Shown piece after piece: positions 58,744 through 64,000 of a DNA stretch of 64,000 nt (position 1 is the stretch's first letter; each line of letters starts with the position of its first letter). This DNA is from Oceanibaculum nanhaiense. GTDB taxonomy: Bacteria; Pseudomonadota; Alphaproteobacteria; Oceanibaculales; Oceanibaculaceae. A program made the position numbers and the translations under genes. The stretch is from NCBI RefSeq assembly GCF_002148795.1, contig NZ_MPOB01000006.1, positions 186,001 through 250,000 on the forward strand. The letters run 5' to 3'. A model generated the notes under the pieces. The model searched no databases. It was not told the origin of the DNA and saw nothing but the letters and a program-made list of their open reading frames with translations.

Positions 58744-59505
58744 ATGCGCTTAAAAGACAAGATCGCCATCGTCACCGGGGGCGGCTCCGGCATCGGCCAT
58801 GCCACCTGCCTGACCTTTGCCCGTGAAGGGGCGTACGTCGTGGTCGCCGACCGCAATGCGGAGGCCGCCGCCAAGGTCGCGGAGGCGCTAAAAAAAGCCG
58901 GCGGCAAGGGCGAGGCGCTGGCCGTCAATGTGGCCGACTCCAAGGCCGTGAAGGCGATGGTCGAGGATGTCGCCGCGCGTCACGGAAAGCTGGACATTCT
59001 GGTGAACAATGCCGGCTATGGCATCGCCGGCACGGTGGTGAACACCACCGAGGAGGACTGGGACGCGCTGATGGCGGTGAATGTGAACGGCGTGTTCTAT
59101 GGCTGCAAGCACGCCATCCCGATCATGGAGAAGCAGGGCGGCGGGGTGATCGTGAACACCGCCTCCACCGTCTCCAAGGTGGGCATCCCGAACCGCGCGG
59201 CCTATTGCGCCTCGAAGGGTGCCGTCGCGTCGCTAACCCGCGCCATGGCGCTGGATCATGTGGACGCCAACATCCGGGTGAACTGCGTGGCGCCGGGGAC
59301 AATCGAATCGCCCTATTTCGACGAGATTTTCCGCAAGAGCAACGATGCGGCGGCCCTGCGCGACGGGCTGGAAAAGCGTCAGGCGATGAAGCGGCTGGGC
59401 AAGCCGCAGGAGATTGCCAACGCCATCCTGTTTCTGGCCAGTGAGGAAAGCAGCTTCTGCACCGGCTCGATGATGCTGGTCGATGGCGGCTGGACGGCGA
59501 AGTAA
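58744..59505 (+). CDS. SDR family oxidoreductase
   Basis: 253 residues: TGGGSGIG, NNAG, catalytic Ser in NTAST and YCASK, with C-terminal MMLVDGGW. The Asp after beta-2 (VVADRN) again suggests NAD. AGAGGAAAAG precedes the ATG. It closes the four-gene operon; a convergent glycosyltransferase begins 12 bases after its stop with no visible terminator. Having two different SDRs suggests two sequential alcohol/ketone steps. Confidence 0.9.
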   Translation: MRLKDKIAIVTGGGSGIGHATCLTFAREGAYVVVADRNAEAAAKVAEALKKAGGKGEALAVNVADSKAVKAMVEDVAARHGKLDILVNNAGYGIAGTVVNTTEEDWDALMAVNVNGVFYGCKHAIPIMEKQGGGVIVNTASTVSKVGIPNRAAYCASKGAVASLTRAMALDHVDANIRVNCVAPGTIESPYFDEIFRKSNDAAALRDGLEKRQAMKRLGKPQEIANAILFLASEESSFCTGSMMLVDGGWTAK

Positions 59506-59517
59506 GGCTCAACGGCC

Positions 59518-61179
59518 CTAGCGGCGGATCGTCACGATCCCGCATTTCGCCAGCCATGCCAGCCCCCGGAAGCCGATGGGCTGGCGCTCGGCCGGCAAAT
59601 GCCGCACCAGATCCTCCGCCCGCCATTCCGGCACCTCGGCCAGATGCCGGCACAGGATTCGGGCATCCTCTACCGGGAGCAGCGCATTCCTGGCGTAGGT
59701 GATATGCGGCGAGGCATAGGCGGCCTCCAACTCCCATAGCCCCTCCGGCGCCAGCCGCACGAGGCTGTCCGCCGTCAGCACCCGGCTGGGGTAGGCGGCG
59801 AATTGCTGGAAAGGATCGAGCCGCCAGGGGTCCGCCGGCCTGTCCGGCGAAGGCGGTACAATCTCCACCGCCCGGGCGCGGCGTTCCGCCAGTTCTGCCC
59901 AGAGCACCTGATAGGCCGGCACGATGGCCGACCAGTCGAAATGTGCCCGCGCCCGCGCCCGGCCGCTTTCTCCCATCGTCCGGCGCAGATCGGCATCCTC
60001 AGCCAGCTTCAGGCAGGCCTCCGCGCAAGCCTCGATATCGACGGCGGTAAACAGGCTCGCCTTGCCGATATAGAGGTCATAGCGATCCATCCCCAGCGCA
60101 TGACGCGCGGCAAGATCGCCACCGCCGCCCGCCATCGGGGTCAGGGTGGGAATGCAGAATCCGTCAATTCCGTCTCGCACCGTATCGCGATAGCCGTCCC
60201 AGTCGCTGACGACGACCGGCAGCCCCGCCGCCATCGCCTCCAGCGGCGTCAGCCCGAAAGTCTCCTGGATATTGTCGCTGGGCGAGACGAAGAAATCCGC
60301 CGCCGACCAGATCTGCCGGTGCGCTTCGTCCTCCAGGGGGGAGACGATATGCACGCCCACCGAGGGGGCAAGTTGTGCTGCAGCGCTTCGGAAGCCGCGT
60401 TCCAGCCCGGCATTGTGGAACCATCCTGCCTGGATCAGATGCAGCTTGCGGGTGGTCCGCTGCGCGGCACGTTCCAGCGCCATGTACATCGGATCGGGAT
60501 TGGCCTTCGCGTGCGCGCTCAGCCGGCCGACGAACAGCGCCACGACATCCTCCGGGCCGATCCCCAGCCGCCCGCGCCAGGCGGCACGCTGTGCCTCGTC
60601 CCGGCCATAGGCCGCGCAGTCGATGCCCAGCGGGATCGTCCGCAGCTCGGGCAGGGACGGCGGGGCGGCGCCCATCCTCTCCTCCAGATAGGCGGCAACC
60701 GCCTGAAGCTGCCGCTCCACCGCATCGCGGCCGGCCCGTGAGGTGCAGATCAGCGCATCCCAGGGCTGGATCGGGGCCAGCAACAGGTCGCCGATGGCAT
60801 CCATTGCTGCAGTCGAGGCAAGGGTGTGCGTCACGCCGCACAGGCTGTAGGCGCGTTGATTGAAGCCCCGGCGCAGGAAGGCCGCGGGGCGCAAATTCGG
60901 GCCGGAGAGGAACAGGCATCCCGCCTCCGCGATTGCCGATGCGCTGTCCATCGGTGCCCAGCGCACCTCACGGTGCGGCCCACCCACCGATGCAGCGATG
61001 GCGGCAAAACGCCCGGCATCGTCCGGCGAGGCGGCACAACAATACAGGCTGTCCGCGACCGCATGCCGGGCATAGCCGCGCAGGAATCCCTCCTCCGCCA
61101 CCTGCCGGCCCATCGGCCTGTCCATGACATTGTCCGGACGATAGAGAATGGCCGCGTTGCCCTGCGCGCACTCAGTCAT
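59518..61179 (-). CDS. Glycosyltransferase family 4-like protein
   Basis: 553 residues. The GT-B donor half is clear: FVGRLSAHAKANPDPMYMAL, HLIQAGWFHNAGLERGF, and SPSDNIQETFGLTPLEAMAAGLPVVVSDWDGYRDTV (EX7E region). The N-terminal half lacks a recognised signature but includes CGVTHTLASTAAMDAIGDLLLAPIQPWDALICTS-type text typical of such enzymes. The last ~100 residues (after WRLDPFQQF) are an extra tail of unknown role. The start is ATG 61179, with GGAG 12 bases upstream. It is not obviously linked to its neighbours. Confidence 0.85.
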   Translation of the reverse strand: MTECAQGNAAILYRPDNVMDRPMGRQVAEEGFLRGYARHAVADSLYCCAASPDDAGRFAAIAASVGGPHREVRWAPMDSASAIAEAGCLFLSGPNLRPAAFLRRGFNQRAYSLCGVTHTLASTAAMDAIGDLLLAPIQPWDALICTSRAGRDAVERQLQAVAAYLEERMGAAPPSLPELRTIPLGIDCAAYGRDEAQRAAWRGRLGIGPEDVVALFVGRLSAHAKANPDPMYMALERAAQRTTRKLHLIQAGWFHNAGLERGFRSAAAQLAPSVGVHIVSPLEDEAHRQIWSAADFFVSPSDNIQETFGLTPLEAMAAGLPVVVSDWDGYRDTVRDGIDGFCIPTLTPMAGGGGDLAARHALGMDRYDLYIGKASLFTAVDIEACAEACLKLAEDADLRRTMGESGRARARAHFDWSAIVPAYQVLWAELAERRARAVEIVPPSPDRPADPWRLDPFQQFAAYPSRVLTADSLVRLAPEGLWELEAAYASPHITYARNALLPVEDARILCRHLAEVPEWRAEDLVRHLPAERQPIGFRGLAWLAKCGIVTIRR

Positions 61180-61277
61180 CACGTCGTTACGCTCCACCCG
61201 CTTTTCCCCGGCGGCGAGTATCCCCTATCCAGACAATACCCGGAAGCTGCGTCGGGCGGCGTGGGGCGGTGTGGCAC

Positions 61278-63452
61278 CTATCCGCCCTGGGCCGCCAGCA
61301 GGCGCAGCAGCGCCGCCTCAATCTCTTCCTCGCCGGCGATGGCCGCGCGTTCCAGCACCTTGGAGACGCTGGGCGAGGCCTCCCCACCCATCAGCCGCTC
61401 GACCGGCTGGTCCAGCCAGTCGAAATAGCGGCGCTGCACCTCGTCGGCCAGCCAGCCGCCATAGGAGGTGCCGCGGGCGCCCTGCTCGACGATCAGCACG
61501 CTGTTGGTCTTCTCGATGCTGGCACCCACCGTCTGCCAGTCCAGGCTGGCGCGGTCCAGGCTGCGCAGGTCGATCAGCTCCACATCGAGCCCCAGACGCT
61601 CGATCACGGCGAGGCATTTCGGCACCATGGAGAGATAGGTCAGCACCGTCGCCCGGCGCCCTTCGCGGCGAACCAGCGCCTTGCCCAGCGGGATAACATA
61701 GTCGAGATCGCCGTCGGGAATGCGCCCCATCGATTGGTAGAGATCGACATGCTCGATCACCAGCACCGGGTCTCGGCAGGCCAGCGCCGCATTCATCAGC
61801 CCGATATAGTCAAAGGGTGTGGCCGGCGCCACGATGCGCCAGCCCGGCGATGTCGCGAAGATGCCGGCCGGATCCATCGAATGCTGCGAGCCATAGCCCG
61901 TGCCCATCGCCACCTTGGTGCGCAGCACCAGCGGCACCTCCGTCTCGCCGCCGAACATGTGGCGGGCCTTGCCGATCTGGTTGAACACCTGGTCGGCGGC
62001 GACCCACATGAAATCCGGGTACATGAATTCCACCACCGGCTTGTAGCGCCCGTCGGCAGCCAGCCCGCCGGCAAGGCCGAGGAAGGCCTGTTCGGCAATC
62101 GGCGTGCCCAGCACCCGGCCCGGGAAGGCATCCGCCAGCCCGCGCGTGGCGCCGTTGGTGCCGCCCTTCAGCCGGTGGATATCCTCGCCCATGAGCAGGA
62201 TCGACCGATCCTCTTCCATACGCCGGTGCATGACATCGGCCGCCGCATCGACGAATTTCCGCTCGACCAGGCTGCCCTTGTAGCTGTGTTCCTCTGCCGT
62301 GCGCCTGCCGGACAGTTCCGACAGATCGCCCCTGATGCCGACATCGCGGAAGCCGGGATCGGGCCAGAGCGACGGCACGATAGACCGCCGGTTGCCGTCC
62401 GCCTGGGTCAGGCCGGCGCTGGCCGCCTGCATCGCCGCCACGGCGCGGGCCCGTAAGCCATCCACATCCTTCTGTGTGATCAGCTTGCGGGCGATCATCT
62501 CCCGCGCCACCCGGTCCAGCGGATCGCGGGTGCGCCAGTCGGCCTCCTCCTCCTTCGTGCGGTAGCCGAAGGCACTGCCCGGCAGCGGGCCGTTCTGGTG
62601 GAAATAGCGATAGACCTCGGCCTCGATGACCGTCGGCCCCTTGCCGGCGCGCATATGGTCCAGCGCCTCGCCCATCGCCAGATGGACAGCCAGCGGGTCC
62701 ATGCCATCGACCCGCCAGGCCGGAATGCCAAAGCCCAGCGCCCGGCCCGACAACCGCGCCTCGCGCGTCGATTCGGCAACCGTGGTGGCAACCGCGTAGA
62801 GATTATTCTCGATGAAGAAACAGATCGGCAGCGACCAGGCGGCGGCAATGTTCATGGTCTCCAGCACCGCGCCGATATTCACCGCGCCATCGCCGAAATA
62901 GACCACCATCACATCACCGGTACCGGCCAGCTTGTGCGCCAGTGCCGCCCCCGCCCCCGGCGGCACGCCGCCGCCGACGATGGCGTTGGTGCCCAGCGCC
63001 CCGGCCGCATCCCAGCGCAGATGCATGGAGCCGCCGCGCCCCTTGCAGTAGCCCGGCGAGAGCCCGAGGATTTCCGCCAGTGTCTTGGTCAGCACCGCCT
63101 GTACCTCGCCCTCGACTGCACCGCGCGGGTCATACCCCTGCGGGCTGACATAGGACAGGGCCTTGGCGAGGAACTGGTGATGGCCGCGATGCGAGCCGCT
63201 GACCTGATCGGTGGCGCGTAGCGGCAGGATGGAGCCGACCGCGCCACCCTCCTGCCCAATGGAGGAATGGGCCGGGCCGTGCACCAGCCCCTCGCCGGCC
63301 AGCACCAGCACCTCCTCCTCGAAGGCACGGATCAGATGCAATTGCGTCAGCAGCGAGCCGAGCAGCGCCGGATCGGCCTTGTCCCAGTCGCGTTTCGTGG
63401 TGCGCAGCGACCGCCAGGGGGCCAGCGGCGAAAGCTCTTCATAATCGGGCAC
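61278..63452 (-). CDS. Fused E1 alpha-beta thiamine-diphosphate 2-oxoacid dehydrogenase
   Basis: 724 residues joining E1-alpha (about 30-330) and E1-beta (about 380-720) in one chain. The alpha half has the TPP motif GDGAVNIGAVLETMN ending in FFIENNLYAV, and GSHRGHHQFLAK, CKGRGGSMHL. The beta half has LMGEDIHRLKGGTNGATRGL, GTPIAEQAFLGLAGGLA, PVVEFMYPDF, and YSMGR-like QSMGRIPDG. It decarboxylates a 2-oxo acid (pyruvate-, acetoin- or branched-chain type). No E2 or E3 gene is adjacent, so either the partners lie elsewhere or it works alone. The start is GTG at 63452 with a strong GGGGAGGGG. Confidence 0.88.
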   Translation of the reverse strand: MPDYEELSPLAPWRSLRTTKRDWDKADPALLGSLLTQLHLIRAFEEEVLVLAGEGLVHGPAHSSIGQEGGAVGSILPLRATDQVSGSHRGHHQFLAKALSYVSPQGYDPRGAVEGEVQAVLTKTLAEILGLSPGYCKGRGGSMHLRWDAAGALGTNAIVGGGVPPGAGAALAHKLAGTGDVMVVYFGDGAVNIGAVLETMNIAAAWSLPICFFIENNLYAVATTVAESTREARLSGRALGFGIPAWRVDGMDPLAVHLAMGEALDHMRAGKGPTVIEAEVYRYFHQNGPLPGSAFGYRTKEEEADWRTRDPLDRVAREMIARKLITQKDVDGLRARAVAAMQAASAGLTQADGNRRSIVPSLWPDPGFRDVGIRGDLSELSGRRTAEEHSYKGSLVERKFVDAAADVMHRRMEEDRSILLMGEDIHRLKGGTNGATRGLADAFPGRVLGTPIAEQAFLGLAGGLAADGRYKPVVEFMYPDFMWVAADQVFNQIGKARHMFGGETEVPLVLRTKVAMGTGYGSQHSMDPAGIFATSPGWRIVAPATPFDYIGLMNAALACRDPVLVIEHVDLYQSMGRIPDGDLDYVIPLGKALVRREGRRATVLTYLSMVPKCLAVIERLGLDVELIDLRSLDRASLDWQTVGASIEKTNSVLIVEQGARGTSYGGWLADEVQRRYFDWLDQPVERLMGGEASPSVSKVLERAAIAGEEEIEAALLRLLAAQGG

Positions 63453-63563
63453 GGAACCCCTCCCCGTCAGCCGCCGGGCTTTACCGCGCCCGCAGCCGGT
63501 TGCTTAAATCTTTGATTAGCGTGACCTTACGGTCCGGGCTGGTGGGGAACAAGGGGACAGGCC

Positions 63564-64000
63564 ATGATTTCATTCGAGGGCAGGGTGCTGCTGATGAGCG
63601 GTGCCGCCGGCGGCATCGGCCTCGCCACCGCGCAGGTCTTCGCGCGTGCCGGGGCCAGCCTCGCGCTGGGCGATCTGGATGAACAGCGGCTGGCGGAAAT
63701 GTGCGCCGCACTCGGCCTGCCGGAAGATCGCCTGCTGCTGGCCCGCCATGACGTGACCGAGCCGGAAAGTTCGCGGGATCTGGTGCGACAAGCGCAGGAG
63801 AAGTTCGGCGGCGTCGATATCGTGGTGCCGAATGCCGGGCTTTATCCAACCGATCCGTTCGACAGCATGAGTGCGGCAAGCTGGTCGCGGACACTGGCGG
63901 TCAATCTGGATGGGGTGTTTCATCTCTGCCAGGCGGCGCTACCGGTGTTGCGGCCCGACGCCGCGATGGTGCTGGTCGCCTCGATGGCCGCGCATTATGG
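63564..64000 (+). CDS. SDR family oxidoreductase (3' end outside the window)
   Basis: The frame from ATG 63564 is open to the window edge, giving about 145 residues: MSGAAGGIGLATAQVF (cofactor loop), GDLDEQRL (acidic residue favouring NAD), HDVTEPESS, NAGLYPTDPFD, NLDGVFHLCQAAL and VLVASMAAHYG containing the catalytic Ser. The Tyr-x-x-x-Lys lies beyond the window. It is divergent from the fused E1 gene (111 bases between starts), so the two may share a control region. Confidence 0.88.
   Translation, partial: MISFEGRVLLMSGAAGGIGLATAQVFARAGASLALGDLDEQRLAEMCAALGLPEDRLLLARHDVTEPESSRDLVRQAQEKFGGVDIVVPNAGLYPTDPFDSMSAASWSRTLAVNLDGVFHLCQAALPVLRPDAAMVLVASMAAHY

Overview
This window is a chromosomal segment of a GC-rich alphaproteobacterium, most likely of Rhodospirillales type. 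That placement is an inference from gene content: a ChpT-type phosphotransferase, DUF3553, an ELM1-family protein, COQ9, a short second glutamyl-tRNA synthetase, and a CheA carrying its own receiver domain. No rRNA, tRNA, CRISPR array, transposase or integrase was seen. Most of the sequence is dense bacterial coding sequence with ATGA-type overlaps. The one clearly different stretch is an AT-richer island at about 18.05-19.2 kb.

Layout. 0-4.3 kb: chemotaxis/signalling (cheA-cheW), chpT and a small DUF3553 gene. 4.3-8.9 kb: a two-subunit NAD-dependent formate dehydrogenase in which the NuoE- and NuoF-like parts are fused. 8.9-17.2 kb: an Lrp regulator, ELM1-family protein, 2OG-Fe(II) oxygenase with a 637-residue unknown protein, GNAT acetyltransferase, rpsU, def, COQ9, an oddly ordered CoA-transferase and a cupin. 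17.2-18.0 kb: a GDT1/TMEM165-type manganese exporter preceded by a probable yybP-ykoY manganese riboswitch and a strong hairpin at the start codon. 18.05-19.2 kb: the island, with an NPPY-type DNA methyltransferase that has a near-consensus promoter abutting its start codon, facing a small winged-helix (Mrr-N-like) gene. 19.2-20.7 kb: an ArsR/SRPBCC pair with twin operators, and DUF3088. 20.8-30.1 kb: class II DAHP synthase, NAD salvage and synthesis (pncB, nadE), a YkgJ protein, a CoA-transferase, gltX2 and cysS. 30-34 kb: two glycosyltransferases and an unknown coiled-coil protein. 34.1-37.1 kb: two transporters and a higBA toxin-antitoxin pair.

37.2-44.2 kb holds the most interesting metabolic unit. 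A tight co-directional run of five genes combines an RraA-family lyase, a UxaA/GarD-family lyase and the sulfite dehydrogenase SoeABC, followed convergently by a BisC-like molybdoenzyme. UxaA-family proteins include the sulfolactate sulfo-lyase SuyAB, which releases sulfite. The simplest reading is that the lyases cut an organosulfonate (or a related hydroxy acid) and SoeABC oxidises the sulfite released. This is an inference, not a demonstrated pathway.

46.6-53.1 kb: the four-gene Lhr/ligase DNA-repair set (exonuclease, ATP-dependent ligase, PdeM phosphoesterase, Lhr helicase) in two convergent pairs around a PAS-like gene. 53.1-54.5 kb: a BNR beta-propeller paired with a MoaD/ThiS-like protein ending in Gly-Gly. 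54.5-59.5 kb: a MarR regulator with a perfect palindromic operator, then a four-gene catabolic operon (DHDPS-family, old-yellow-enzyme-type reductase, two SDRs). 59.5-64 kb: a glycosyltransferase, a fused E1 alpha-beta TPP dehydrogenase, and an SDR gene cut by the window end.
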